A stretch of DNA of 64,000 bases from Prorocentrum cordatum (lineage: Eukaryota; Sar; Dinophyceae; Prorocentrales; Prorocentraceae). The notes under the pieces were generated by a model. The model was not told the origin of the DNA, did no database searches, and saw only the letters and a list, made by a program, of their open reading frames with translations. The stretch lies in assembly GCA_963575745.1 (NCBI GenBank), contig CAUYUJ010018655.1, positions 84,408 through 148,407 of the forward strand, written 5' to 3'. Shown piece by piece: positions 1-12,115 of this stretch; the first letter of the stretch is position 1; every line of letters starts with the position of its first letter. Position numbers and translations under genes: made by a program.

Positions 1-771
1 CATGTAACATAAATGTTGGGAAACCATTGTTTTTTTTTAGGATTCGGACAGCGCGCGCGGGTGGAAATTTTGAAAAGTCGTGCAGTGTTTTTCGAGGACC
101 TACGGTGCGATTCGTGTGATTTTATGATGCGCGGTGCTAAAATTCTTAAGAACCCAATGGTTTTTGGAGATTTCGGCGTGCGCGCGCGAAGAAAAAACGA
201 ATGTGTCCCGCATGGTATTATTTGACAGGGATGATGGCCCTGGCAGGTGCGCAACCGTTGTCGCAGAAGTTCGAAAAAGTTGCTCGCAAAAGCCCGTTTG
301 ACAGAAATGTTTAAAAAGTGTTGGGTTTCCTACGAATCCGCAAGAGCGCGCGGGATGAGATTTTGACATTTTTTTGTTGAAAAACCATTAGTTTTTTGAT
401 GTTTTTATGTTAAAATCGCTCCGAACACTAAGCTTTTGGAAGGATTTCGTCTTGCGCGCGCGAATGTCCACTTTACCTTATTTTTTGCAAGGGATTCTTG
501 AAATTTGATTATATTAGAACAAGAAATGTCATTTTATAGTGTTTTTTGCAAGGGAAAGCGGGGGGGAACAAAACAACCGGATCTTGATCACATCGAATTA
601 CCTGAGGCTTCCTCACGAAAATGATGAAAATGTAGCTGCGGCCTAGGCGGCGCAGGGGGGCCGTGCACCAGGGGTCCCAACAATAATTATTCTTTAGAAT
701 TAATAATGTTCAACAACAACAACAACAACAATAATAGCAACAACAACAATCATGTTACCCTCATGCGCGAT
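1..771 (+). repeat. long dispersed repeat, copy A
   Basis: From about position 105 this matches, almost base for base, 62226-62990 and (from about 185) 63285-63850. Shared landmarks are a CCCGCATGGTATTATTTGACAG-like block at 208, the GTCCACTTTACCTTATTTT block near 466 and a terminal (CAA)n run at 709-750. No coding signal is convincing; small ORFs are not conserved between copies. Family identity is unknown. Confidence 0.9.
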
Positions 772-984
772 GCTCCCACACGAAGCATGCGACCATCATG
801 ATAACCATCGACATCATGGGGGACTCTTGTTCTATAGCGGGGTCCGAGATTCCTATTCCCAGATCTCCCGCCCGATGAGGTCTTGCAAACACCTCCTCCG
901 AGGAATTTCAACATGTCCCGCCTCGAAACCACATACCCGCGCCTTGCTGCGCCGATGCGAGACCGCCAGTGGAACCCCAGCGAA
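772..984. other. no recognisable feature
   Basis: Unique-looking sequence. I see no gene or repeat. Confidence 0.4.
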
Positions 985-1600
985 GGGTAAAGCACAAGGA
1001 AGTATCGAACGACAGGATTGCCTTGGTGAGGATGGGGGCTGTCGGCGGTGAGGCAAGGACCTGGCCCTGAATAGAAAGGGAGGAAGTCTCGAGCAGGGCT
1101 GCTGTTGTTGGGAGCGGCGCCAATGCTGAAGACAGTAGGGCGCTAGTCCAGCGTAAAACAAAACGATGTCTCGAGCGGGAACGCTGGCTTTGTTGGGACG
1201 GCGGCCATCCACCAATTTGACTGCACCACGAGAAAGTCTCGAGCGAGAGCGCCGTTCCTGAGTTCGGGGGCCTTCCTGGCCAGGGGTTCTGGGAGTAAAT
1301 CGTAAGGAAGTATCGAACAGGAGCCCTTGTCGTCGTGGCTGGGACTCCACCGACTTGACTGGATTGCGATGAAGTCTCGAGCGAGAGCGCCGTTCCTGAG
1401 TTCGGGGGCCTCTCTGACCAGGGCGTCTCGGGATACATGGTGAGGAAATATCGAGCGGGAGCCGTTGCCGTCGTAGCCGGGCCTCCGGCGGCTCACATTT
1501 ACACTCAAGCCAACGCTCGCGCGGGAGCCTCGCTTTAACAGAAAATGATACCGGCGTCAACGCGAGAGCGCGCGGAACCGTTCCAGGAGACATTATTTTC
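985..1600. repeat. decayed tandem repeat, ~142-bp unit
   Basis: The block AGTCTCGAGCGAGAGCGCCG followed by TTCCTGAGTTCGGGGGCC appears at about 1232 and again at about 1374. More diverged echoes (TCTCGAGC, TATCGAGC/TATCGAAC) recur through the stretch. Overlapping minus-strand ORFs of 120-250 aa are carried by these repeats and are probably not genes. Confidence 0.65.
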
Positions 1601-1775
1601 TAGAAATGAATATACAACAACAACAACAACAAGGAAAAGGCGCGCGTGAGAGCCCCGTGAGCTCTAGCCGTCTGGACCCGCCCTCGCCTTATTGAGAAGG
1701 CTGCGCTCAGAGCCCCGTGGACGCATTCTGACCCACCCCCCCAGCAACAGCACCAGCAACCAACAACCCCACAAA

Positions 1776-1806
<31 letters not shown>

Positions 1807-1940
1807 GTATTAATATTATTAGTACTATTACTATTATAGTTATATATACAGAAAAAACCTGGAACTCCCTTGGACTCTCTTACGGACCTTGACGTGGTCC
1901 TATGGGTGAAAAACGTATGCGCGCCGGCGTGCCGCCGCTT
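1601..1940. repeat. CAA and ATT microsatellites with spacer
   Basis: (CAA)n lies at about 1614-1633 and (ATT)n at about 1776-1815, in otherwise featureless sequence leading into the 32-bp satellite. Confidence 0.8.
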
Positions 1941-4690
1941 CAATACAGATCCGATACAGACTGTATGGGATCCTGTAGAGATCCGATACAGAGTGTATGG
2001 GACCCTGTAGAGATCCGATACAGACTGTATGGGATCTTGTAGAGATCCGATACAGACTGTATGGGATCCTGTAGAGGTCCGATACAGACTGTATGGGGTC
2101 CTGTAGAGATCCGATACAGACTGTATGGGATCCTGTCGAGATCAAATACAGACTGTATGGGATCCTGTAAAGATCCGATACAGACTGTATAGGATCCTGT
2201 TGAGATCCGATACAGACTGTACGGGATCCTATACATATCCGATACAGACTGTATAGGATCCTATACATATCCGATACAGACTGCATGGAATCCTGTAGAG
2301 ATCCGGTACAGACTGTATGGGACCCTGTTGAGATCCGATACTGACTGTATGGGATCCTGTAGAGATCCGATACAGACTGTATGGGATCCTGTAGAGTTCC
2401 GATACTGACTGTATGGAGTCCTGTAGAGATCCGATACAGACTGTATGGGATCTTGTAGAGATCCGATACAGACTGTATGGGATCCTGTGGAGATCCGATA
2501 CAGACTGTATGGGATCCTGTAGAGATCCGATACTGACTGTATGGGATCCTGTAGAGATCCGATACAGACTGTATGGGATCCTGTAGAGGTCCGATACAGA
2601 GTGTATGGGAGGGACCCTGTAGAGATCCGATACAGACTGTATGGGATCCTGTCGAGATCAAATACAGACTGTATGGGATCCTGTAAAGATCCGATACAGA
2701 CTGTATAGGATCCTGTAGAGATCCGATACAGACTGTACGGGATCCTATACATACCCGATACAGACTGTATGGGATCCTATACATATCCGATACAGACTGC
2801 ATGGAATCCTATAGAGATCCGGTACAGACTGTATGGGACCCTGTTGAGATCCGATACTGACTGTATGGGATCCTGTAGAGATCCGATACAGACTGTATGG
2901 GATCCTGTAGAGATCCGATACTGACTGTATGGAGTCCTGTAGAGATCCGATACAGACTGTATGGGGTCCTGTAGAGATCCGATACAGAATGTATGGAATC
3001 CTGTAGAGATCCGATACAGACTGTATAGGACCCTGTAGAGATCCGATACTGACTGTATGAAATCATGTGGAGATCCGATACAGACTGTATGGGATCCTGT
3101 CGAGATCAAATACAGACTGTATGGGATCCTGTAGAGATCCGATACAGACTGTATAGGATCCTGTAGAGATCCGATACAGACTGTACGGGATCCTATACAT
3201 ACCCGATACAGACTGTATGGGATCCTATACATATCCGATACAGACTGCATGGAATCCTATAGAGATCCGGTACAGACTGTATGGGACCCTGTTGAGATCC
3301 GATACTGACTGTATGGGATCCTGTAGAGATCCGATACAGACTGTATGGGATACCTGTAGAGATCCGATACTGATTGTATGGAGTCCCGTAGAGATCCGAT
3401 ACAGACTGTATGGGGTCCTGTAGAGATCCGATACAGAATGTATGGAATCCTGTAGAGATCCGATACAGACTGTATAGGACCCTGTAGAGATCCGATACAG
3501 ACTGTATGAAATCATGTGGAGATCCGATACAGACTGTATGGGATCCTGTCGAGATCAAATACAGACTGTATGGGATCCTGTAGAGATCCGATACAGACTG
3601 TATGGGGTCCTGTAGAGATCCGATACAGAATGTATGGAATCCTGTAGAGATCCGATACAGACTGTATAGGACCCTGTAGAGATCCGATACTGACTGTATG
3701 AAATCATGTGGAGATCCGATACAGACTGTATGGGATCCTGTCGAGATCAAATACAGACTGCATGGGATCCTGTAGAGATCCGATACAGACTGTATAGGAT
3801 CCTATACATATCCGATACAGACTGCATGCAATCCTGTAGAGATCCGGTACAGACTGTATGGGACCCTGTTGAGATCCGATACTGACTGGATGGAATCCTG
3901 TAGAGATCCGATACTGACTGTATGGGACCCTGTAGAGATCCGATACAGACTGTATGGGACCCTGTTGATATCCGATACTGACTGTATGGAATCCTGTAGA
4001 GATCCGATACAGACTGTATAGGACCCTGTAGAGATCCGATGCTGACTGTATGAAATCATGTGGAGATCCGATACAGACTGTATGGGATCCTATAGAGATC
4101 CGATACAGACTGTATGGGATCCTGTAGAGATCCGATACTGACGGTATGGGATCCAGTACAGATCCGATACAGACTGTATGGGATCCTATACAGATCCGAT
4201 ACAGACTGTATGGGATCCTATACATATCCGATAGTGACTGCATGGGATGCAGCAGAGATCCGATACTGACTGTATGGAATCCAGTAGAGATCCGATACTG
4301 ACTGTATGGGATCCTGTCGAGATCCGATACAGATTGTATGGCATCCTGTAGAGATCCGATACAGACTGTATGGGATCCTGTAGAGATCCGTTACAGACTG
4401 TATGGGACCCTGTGGAGATCCGAGACAGACTGTATGGAATCCTATAGAGATACGATACAGACTGTATGGGACCCTATACAAATCCAATACAGACTGTATG
4501 GGATCCTATACATGTCTGGTACAGACTGTATGGGATCCTATACAGATCCGATACAGACTGTATGGGATCCTATACAGATACAGACTGTATAGGATCCTAT
4601 ACAGTTCCGATACAGACTGTACAGGATCCTATACAGATCCGATACAGACTGTATGAGATCCTACACAGATCCGACACAGACTGTACAGGA
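1941..4690. repeat. 32-bp satellite array (about 86 monomers)
   Basis: The monomer is GATCCGATACAGACTGTATG followed by GGATCCTGTAGA, repeating at exactly 32 bp (for example starts at 1948 and 1980). It runs about 2.75 kb with monomer variants: GATCAAATACAG, GATCCGATACTGACTG, CCTATACATATCC and CAGACTGCATGG. Because 32 is not a multiple of 3, the array opens all frames and gives SLYRISTGSHTVCIGSLQ-type ORFs, which are artefacts. Variants recur in blocks, indicating higher-order repeats. Confidence 0.97.
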
Positions 4691-5335
4691 TCCGAAGGCG
4701 TATAGAATTCCGATGGAGGCCTATATAGAAGTCGTATGGAGGGCTATGGAATTCCGATAGTAGCCTGTAGAATTCCTATGGAGGCGCATGGGATTCCGAT
4801 GGGGGCCGATAGAATCCGTAAGGAGGCCTATAGAATTTCTATGGGGGCCTATAGACTTCCGGTGGAGGCGTATAGAATTCCGATGGAGGCCTATATAGAA
4901 TTCGTATGGAGGGCTATAGAACTCCGATGGAAGCCTAGATCGAATTCCCATGGAGGCCTATAGAATTCCTATGGATGCCCATAGAATTCCTATGGAGGCC
5001 TATGGAACTCCTATGGAGACCGATCGAATTCCCATGGAGGCCTATAGAATTCCTATGGGGGGCTATAGAATTCCGACGGAGGCCTATAGAATTCTTATGG
5101 AGGCCGATCGAGTTCCTATGGAGGCCGGTAAAATTCCGATGGGGGCTTATATAGAATTCCGATGGAGGCCTCTAGAATTCCTATGGAGGCCCATCGAATT
5201 CCGATGGAGGCCTATAGAATTCCTATGGGGGCCTGTAGAATTCCGATGGAGGCCTATAGAATTCCGATGGGGCCCTTTAGAATTCCTATGGAGGTATATA
5301 GAATTCCGATGGAAGCCTCTAGAATTCCTGATAAA
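4690..5335. repeat. 21-bp minisatellite (about 30 units)
   Basis: The unit is about CCTATAGAATTCCGATGGAGG, with CCGATGG/CCTATGG variants. It follows the 32-bp satellite directly. The 21-bp length keeps frame, so the plus strand reads as heptads of MEAYRIP/MGAYRIP (for example 4950-5339 and 5162-5330). This is probably a by-product of the period. Confidence 0.95.
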
Positions 5336-5452
5336 ATAATATTAGGAAATCCTTGGCGCCCCCAGGAGACCCCCAGAGAGGGTTGCTCGGTTGCTCGGTT
5401 GCTGGGGGGGGGGGGCGGTCGGGGCTCCCACGCGCGCCTTTTCCAACAACAG

Positions 5453-5499
<47 letters not shown>

Positions 5500-5513
5500 G
5501 CAGCAGCAGCAGC

Positions 5514-5592
<79 letters not shown>

Positions 5593-6130
5593 CAAATATC
5601 CCGAAAGCCAGAACTAGCACGGGGATCGAGGAGAATCGAGGTTCGAGAACCGAGGTATTATCGTTTCGATGTGGGAGCTGGCCTTCAGGAGGACGTCTTG
5701 AAGCGTCTGAGGCCTCCTGGAGGCCTCCTGGAGGCCTTTGGAGGCCCCTGGAGGACCTCTGGAAGCCTCTGGAAGCCTCTAGAGCGTCCTGGAGGCCTCC
5801 AGAAGCCTCTGGAGGCCTCTGGAGAGCCCCTCTGGACGACTCCTCGGGGCCTCCTGGAGGCCTCTGGAGGCCTCCTCGAGGGCCTCCTGGAGGACCCTCC
5901 CGGGGGCCCGCGAAGGGGCCTCCTCGGGACCCGGCGGCGGCACGGAACCCGTTCTGCAGGCTGGAGGCCTCCGGCGGTCGGGCCGTTGGCGGCCGCGGCT
6001 GGAGGCGCCGGAGGGGCGAGGTCAGCCCACGGAGGTCGTGGCGGCTGCCCCGCGCAACGAGGCATGGCAGGTCTGTGCGCGTCGCTCCTCGGCCGAGCAT
6101 GGGGGGCAGAGCCAGGGCTGAACCTGAACT
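5336..6130. repeat. CAA array and decayed GGAGGCCTC minisatellite
   Basis: (CAA)n with a short CAG core occupies about 5443-5592. From about 5695 to 5925 a degenerate GGAGGCCTCTGGAGGCCTCC-like repeat follows. Very long low-complexity ORFs (poly-Q, poly-N, poly-T, poly-L) are artefacts. Confidence 0.9.
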
Positions 6131-6506
<376 letters not shown>

Positions 6507-7289
6507 AATCTAAACGATATTCTTAGTTTTCGTGTTGTTTTCGTGTTCCTTCGCTTTTATCTCGAATCCGCCTTTTTGCCGCAAAACGAAGTCGAAACGA
6601 AAGCGGCCCACGAGATCAACGAACAAAACCGTGTAGGGCCAGCCCTGACGCACACTGCTGCGCAAGGAGGACACGATTGTCTCGACTATTTCGCGTCTCG
6701 CTCCCCGCGCGCTGCGCGGTCTGACCGCGCCCGCCGCCGCCGATGCCGCGGCGGCCCTCGCAGGGGGGGTCGCGGCCCTGGGGCCCACCCCCGCTCCACG
6801 CGCGTCTGGCTGAGGCGCGTGGAGCGCTGCTGGGCGGGGGTCGCGGCCCTGAGGCCCACCCCCACTCCACGAGCAGCGAAAGCTCGATGACGCACTGCGT
6901 GACCTCAAATTCTGGTTGACCACGCTGGAGGTCGTTTTCTAGATCGACTCGACGTGCTTGCTCCGCTTTGTCGCGCCCCGGTCTCGCACAGACGCGCGTG
7001 CGGGTTGCCCCTGCCGCGCTGTGGCGTATAAAAGTGTGTTCCGTTTAGGGGCCTCTGTGTTACGACGCTCGTTCGCGCCGTTCTCGGTTCGGCTCTGTGT
7101 TGTACTGCCGTTGTGTTCTGAGTCGGGCTGCCGCGGTTTGTCCGTCTTGCTTGGCCGAGACCCGAGAAGCGGAACACGGGGAAGAGCAAAGGCCCCCCCA
7201 GCTTCCGCAGCATCAACAAAGTGTGAATAGGTCGTGTCCTTTTTACAGGAGGCATCTTCAAGAATAGTAGGAAGAATAGTATGGTGACA
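6507..7289. other. GC-rich spacer with a 35-bp duplication
   Basis: GGGGTCGCGGCCCTGGGGCC followed by CACCCCCGCTCCACG occurs at about 6767 and again, slightly changed, at about 6837. The overlapping ORFs on both strands in this GC-rich stretch are not supported as genes. Confidence 0.5.
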
Positions 7290-9118
7290 ATTCGTCGTGC
7301 TCTTCTGACTATGTTTGAACATTTCCCAACCATCCTGTGGTGTTGGGTCCTCGTTTTGAAGAGGCAGCGCCCCGCGTTGATCGTCCTCCTTCCTCCTTCC
7401 TCCCCCCCCCCCCAGGACTGCGTTTCGTGGCCGCATAAGGAGCTCCACCGAAGGCCTCCGTGCTACCGCCCGCATGCATCCCCCCACCACCCAGTACAGC
7501 GCCTCGTGGCCTCACAAAGAGCTGCACCGACTGTCCCAGTGCTAGCGCCCGCATGCGCCGCCCCCCACCCAGTACAGCGCTTCGTGGCCCCACAGGCGGC
7601 TCCACCGAAGGTCCCAGCGTTACCGCCCGCATGCGACCCACCCACCAACTGCAGCGCTTCGTGACCCGACAGGAAGCTCTATCGACGGCCCCAGTGCTAC
7701 CGCCCGCATGCATCCCCCACCCACCCAGCACAACGCTCCGTGGCCCCACAGGGAGCTCCATCGACGGCCCCAGTGCTACAGCCCGCATGCGTCCCCCTCA
7801 CCCAGTACAGCGCTTCGTGGCCTCACAGGGAGCTCCACCGAAGGCCTCCGTGCTACCGCCCGCATGCGCCCCCCCACCCAATACTGCGCGTCGTGGCCCC
7901 ACAGGGAGCTCCACCGACGGCCCCAGTGCCACCGCCCGCATGCGTCGCCCCCCGCACCAATACACCGCTTCGTGGCCTCATAGGGAGCTCCATCGACGGC
8001 TTCAGTGTTACTGCTCGCATGCGTCGCCTCCCTCCCCAGTACAGCGGTTCGTGGACCTCTTAAGAGCTCCACCAAAGGTCCCACTGCTACCGCCCGCATG
8101 CGGCGCCCCCCACCCAGCACAGCGCTTCGTGGCCCCATAGGGAGCTCCACCGAGGGTCCCAGTGCTACCGCCCGCATGCGTCACACACCCCGCACCCAGT
8201 ACAGCGCTTCGTGGCCTCACAAGGAGCTCCACTAATAGGCCCCAGTGCTACCGCCCGCATGCGTCCCCCCCACCCAGTGCAGCGTTTCGTGGCCCGAGAG
8301 GGAGCTCCACCGACGGCCCCACTGCTACCGCCCGCATGCGCCCCCCGCACCCAGTACAGCGCTTCGTGGCCTCACAGGGAGCTCCACCGAATGTTCCAGT
8401 GCTACCGCCCGCATGCGTCCCCCCCTCCACCCAGTACAGCGCTTCGTGGCCCCACAGGGAGCTCCACCGACGGCCCCAGTGCCACCGCCCGCATGCGTCC
8501 CCCCCACCCAGTACAGCGCTTCGTGGCCCCATAGGGAGCTCCACCGAAGGCGCCAGTGGCACTGTCCGCATGCGTTTCCTCCACCCAATACAGCGTTTCG
8601 TGGCCCTATAGCGAACTCCACGGAAAGCCTGACTGGCCCTTTCCACATGCGTCTCCCCTACACAGTACAGCGTTCCGTGGCCACATAGGGAGCTCCACCG
8701 AAGGCCCCAGTGGAACCGTTCGCATGCGTCCCCGCCACAGCGCTTCGTGGCCCCATAGGGAGCTCGAAGGCCCCAATGACTCAGTCCAAATGCGTCTCAC
8801 CCACCCAGTACAGCGCATCGTGGCCCCATAGGGAGCTCCACAAAAGGCCCCAGTGGCAAAGTCCATATGCGTTTCCCCACACCTGGTACAACTGTTCGGT
8901 GCCCCTTAGGGAGCTCCACCGAACGCCCCAGTGGCAAAGTTCGCCGCACCCAGTACAGCGTTTCGTGGCCCATAGGGAGCTCCACCGACGGCCCCAGTGG
9001 CAAAATTCGCATGCGTCCCCCCCAACAGGTTCAGGGCTTCGCGGTCCATCAGGAGCTCCACCGAAGACGATACCCACAACTGCGGGACTCACAACTGCAT
9101 ATGGTTGGGTCCTTCGCC
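7290..9118. repeat. composite ~79-bp tandem array, large copy
   Basis: About 20 imperfect units (CAGCGCTTCGTGGCCCCACA, GGGAGCTCCACCGACGGCCC, CAGTGCTACCGCCCGCATGC, then a C-rich linker) lie between 7460 and 9060. They sit between conserved flanks: ATTTCCCAACCATCCTGTGG near 7320 and CATATGGTTGGGTCCTTCGC near 9095. The whole arrangement, flanks included, is the inverted counterpart of 35926-36630. ORFs of 75-226 aa across it are frame shadows. Confidence 0.9.
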
Positions 9119-9410
9119 AGACTAATGTTTGGCTGTGTTGCATGTGTCTTCCAAAATCTGCCTGCAGCAGAACACGCCCTACCCAAAACGAGGGGCGCGG
9201 CCGAGAGACAGGAGACCCGGCCCGACGTACGAGTTAGGGAGGGCAGATGCAGAAGCTGCAAAAGACGGCAGAGGCGGAGGCGCCACGGACGAAAACCGCC
9301 TCCGCAGCACAGCCCTCGCCGCCCGAAGACGGAAGCCAGAAGCAGGCGCACACCAGGCCGGCTCAGGCCACCCTCGAAGAGACAAGCGATTCACGGGTCC
9401 ACCCGGGGGG
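9119..9410. other. no recognisable feature
   Basis: Spacer between the array and the next dispersed repeat. I see no gene. Confidence 0.4.
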
Positions 9411-9585
9411 AACCGTAAGGTTCCAATACCGCTGCTCCCCGGGGTGCTTTCTGACCAGGATCTCGAGACGAATCCAGCGGTGGCGAGGAGGGCCTCCCAG
9501 GAGGCCCAAGAATGGGACAACGGGGGAAGCGTAGCGGCATGGGCGCCTTTTCCTCCTCGGAAATCCGGGGGGGGGAGGACGGGAC
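9411..9585 (+). repeat. dispersed repeat family 8, copy 1
   Basis: Matches 31781-31945 in the same orientation. Shared blocks include AATACCGCTGCTCCCCGG, TGACCAGGATCTCGAGACGA, ATCCAGCGGTGGCGAGGAGG and ATGGGCGCCTTTTCCTCCTC. Origin unknown. Confidence 0.8.
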
Positions 9586-9653
9586 GGGAAGGGCGACGCC
9601 GAGACGCCCTTTGCCAAGGAGCGGGTGCCGTAGGCGAAGGGATAGTGGTATGG

Positions 9654-9810
9654 GCCCCTGACACATAAAATAAATACACACAAATAACAGGATTCCTCAT
9701 ATGTTCCATATCTTCTGGATGTTTGTCTCCCCCGCAATTTCCCATATCCTCCCATATTTGTCTGGCGAATCGACGATTGATTGTGTCTGTGTATTCTTTG
9801 TCCCTCCTGA
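9654..9810 (+). mobile_element. TIR element family 2, copy 1
   Basis: Left ACACACAAATAACAGGATTC and right GGCGAATCGACGATTGATTG plus TGTCTGTGT are imperfect inverted repeats around a CATATG/TCTGG-rich core with GTTTGTCTCCCCCGC. All five copies in the window have the same orientation. Confidence 0.75.
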
Positions 9811-9914
9811 TAATAGTATGGGCCCCTTCTCCTCCTCTGAGTATCAGGCCGGATCTGAGTATGGGCCCCTCCTCCTCCTCTGAGTATCGGAGAGGCAAGC
9901 GATTCACGGATCAG

Positions 9915-10118
9915 CATCATCCTCCTCCTCCTCCGCCTCCTCCTCCTCCTCCTCCTCCTCCGACTCCTACTCCTCCACCTCCTCCTCCTCCTGCTCCTTG
10001 CTTGCTCTCCTCCTCCTCCTCCTCCTCTCCTCCAGCCCTCCTCCCCCTCTTCAACTCCTCCTCCTCCTCCTCCTCCTCCTCCTCCTTCTCCTCCTCCTCC
10101 TCCTCCTCCTCCTGGAGG
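9915..10118. repeat. (TCC)n microsatellite
   Basis: A nearly continuous TCC/CTC tract with occasional G/A interruptions. Encoded Pro, Ser or Leu runs are artefacts. Confidence 0.95.
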
Positions 10119-10374
10119 CCTCATCAAGGAATGGAGACGAGCGGTGTCACGTGCTACGTCCTTCCTGGCGATGCTTGAAGTGTCGCCAAGCTGAGTGCTG
10201 CGATGGCACGGTGGGGTGGCGGGACTTCCCGCAGGGCGCTGGATGTTCCAAACCGTGTCACGAGAACCTTCCATGGCGACTATCGGAGAACATGGCTGAC
10301 ACAACCGAAGGAGACAGGGAGAGACACCTCGCACCCACGGAACATGACAGATTCCCGACTGCGCATGTGAAGTG
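10119..10374. other. spacer with a diverged CTGGGA-type repeat
   Basis: Contains GGAGAACATGGCTGACACAA and ACATGACAGATTCCCGACTG, which loosely resemble blocks at 10640-10720. No gene seen. Confidence 0.4.
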
Positions 10375-10528
10375 GCCCTGGGACACACCAATAGATAAAC
10401 ACAAATAACAGGATTCCCCACATCTTCTTATATTTTCTGGGTTTTTGTCTCCCCCCCACTTCCCATCATTTCCCGAATCTTCTGGGGAATCGACGATTAA
10501 CTGTGTCTGTGTTTTTTCTCCCTCCTGA
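10375..10528 (+). mobile_element. TIR element family 2, copy 2
   Basis: GGGACACACC through AACACAAATAACAGGATTCC, the GTTTTTGTCTCCCCCCCACT core, and GGGGAATCGACGATTAACTG with TGTCTGTGT at the right. Confidence 0.8.
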
Positions 10529-11233
10529 GCATGCTCCTGGGACTCTCCGGAAATGGCCTGACTTGTGAGGAACAGCGGAAGAGTCATTGGACATCTGAAG
10601 ATACCGCAAACTTCCCAACCGTGATCCTGGGAGCCGCACGTGGTGACTCTCCGAGAACACGGCTGGGAATGATCGAGGAAAGCGGGAGAGAACCCACACC
10701 CTGGGCAGGGGCAAGATTCCCAGTCGCGCTCCCGGCAGACCTCCATGGGAACTTTCTGGGACCCCGCTGGGTAAGCCGAGCGGACCAGATCCTGCGAGAC
10801 CACCGAATCTCCAGCGGTTCTTCTGGGAGCGTGGCTGGGACTGCCGTGAAGAAGCGAGAGAGACAACTCCTGCCCTGGAAACAACAAGCAGCAGCGCTTC
10901 CCTGGGAGCGCCCCCGGGAAAACACGGCTGGGAGTGCCGAAGGAACCTGGGCGAGGCAACGCAACTCGCTGAAAGCAGCAGCATCCTGGCCATCATTCTG
11001 GGTATCCTAAACTTGGGGCTCTTCAGAGAAATGCTGGGAATGCGAGGAGAACCAAGAATGGAATCGACAAGTCGGATCGGCGATCGAAATGAACCGGATC
11101 GGCGGAAAGCGGCAGCCGAGTTGGGAAAAATCGAATCGGCGGAAATCGGCAGGCTGATAAAAGGGCATCCGTTGAGAAACCGGAGCCCAAATCGGAATCG
11201 AAAGTCGAATCGCATCGAAAGTAGAAAAAGAAA
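10529..11233. repeat. decayed ~145-bp repeats
   Basis: The motif CTGGGAGC...GAGAACACGGCTGGGA...GATTCCC is seen about three times between 10625 and 10940, poorly conserved. The rest (10950-11233) is featureless with GAATCG-rich short repeats. No gene supported. Confidence 0.4.
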
Positions 11234-11409
11234 AAACGCCATAAAAATAAACCTGTGGCGCTCCGCGCGGATTTCTTGGATCTGCGCTGGACCCCCCTCC
11301 CTGGCGCGCAGAGCGCGCCAGGGGCGGCGCCGGAGGCGCCGGGGGGGTTGCCCGCGCGGATCCAAGAAATCCGCGCGGAGCGCCAACAGTTTATGCTTAT
11401 AGCGTTTTT
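11234..11409. mobile_element. foldback element family 3, copy 1 (best-preserved ends)
   Basis: Outer arms AAAAACGCCATAAAAATAAAC and GTTTATGCTTATAGCGTTTTT are inverted. Inner arms GGCGCTCCGCGCGGATTTCT and its complement AGAAATCCGCGCGGAGCGCC flank a GC-rich GGCGCC core. The whole unit folds on itself. Confidence 0.85.
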
Positions 11410-11463
11410 GTTCTCCCTCGAGAGATCGAAAAATCGACGAGTTTTTGTTTCTGGCGTGGCGTT

Positions 11464-11487
11464 TTGTGTGTGTGTGTGTGTGTGTGT

Positions 11488-11577
<90 letters not shown>

Positions 11578-11610
11578 TGCTGCGTCGTGTGCGCGTGCGT
11601 GCGTGCGTGC

Positions 11611-11645
<35 letters not shown>

Positions 11646-11647
11646 TG

Positions 11648-11688
<41 letters not shown>

Positions 11689-12115
11689 GTGCGTGCGTGT
11701 CGTGTGTCGTGTGTCGTGTGTCGTGTGTCGTGTGTCGTGTGTCGTGTGTCGTGTGTCGTGTGTCGTGTGTCGTGTGTCGTGTGTCGTGTCGTGTGTCGTG
11801 TGTCGTGTGTCGTGTGTCGTGTGTGTGTGTCGTGTGTGTGTGTTGTGTGTTGTGTGTTGTGTGTTGTGTGTTGTGTGTTGTGTGTTGTGTGTTGTGTGTC
11901 GTGTGTCGTGTGTCGTGTGTCGTGTGTCGTGTGTCGTGTGTCGTGTGTCGTGTGTCGTGTGTCGTGTGTCGTGTGTCGTGTGTCGTGTGTCGTGTGTCGT
12001 GTGTCGTGTGTCGTGTGTCGTGTGTCGTGTGTCGTGTGTCGTGTGTCGTGTGTGTGTGTCGTGTGTGTGTGTCGTGTGTCGTGTGTCGTGTGTGTGTCGT
12101 GTGTGGTGTGTGTTC
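11464..12115. repeat. graded microsatellite: GT, GTGC, GTGTCGT
   Basis: (GT)n spans 11465-11575, (GTGC)n 11585-11695, and a (GTGTCGT)n heptamer 11696-12110 with an internal (GTGTGTT)n block near 11840-11895. The 591-aa minus ORF of His/Thr repeats is an artefact. Confidence 0.97.

Noticed and set aside
7290-9118. CRISPR-like regular repeats
   Set aside because: Units are contiguous without unique spacers, imperfect, and in a eukaryotic context; the same applies to the 73-bp and 32-bp arrays.
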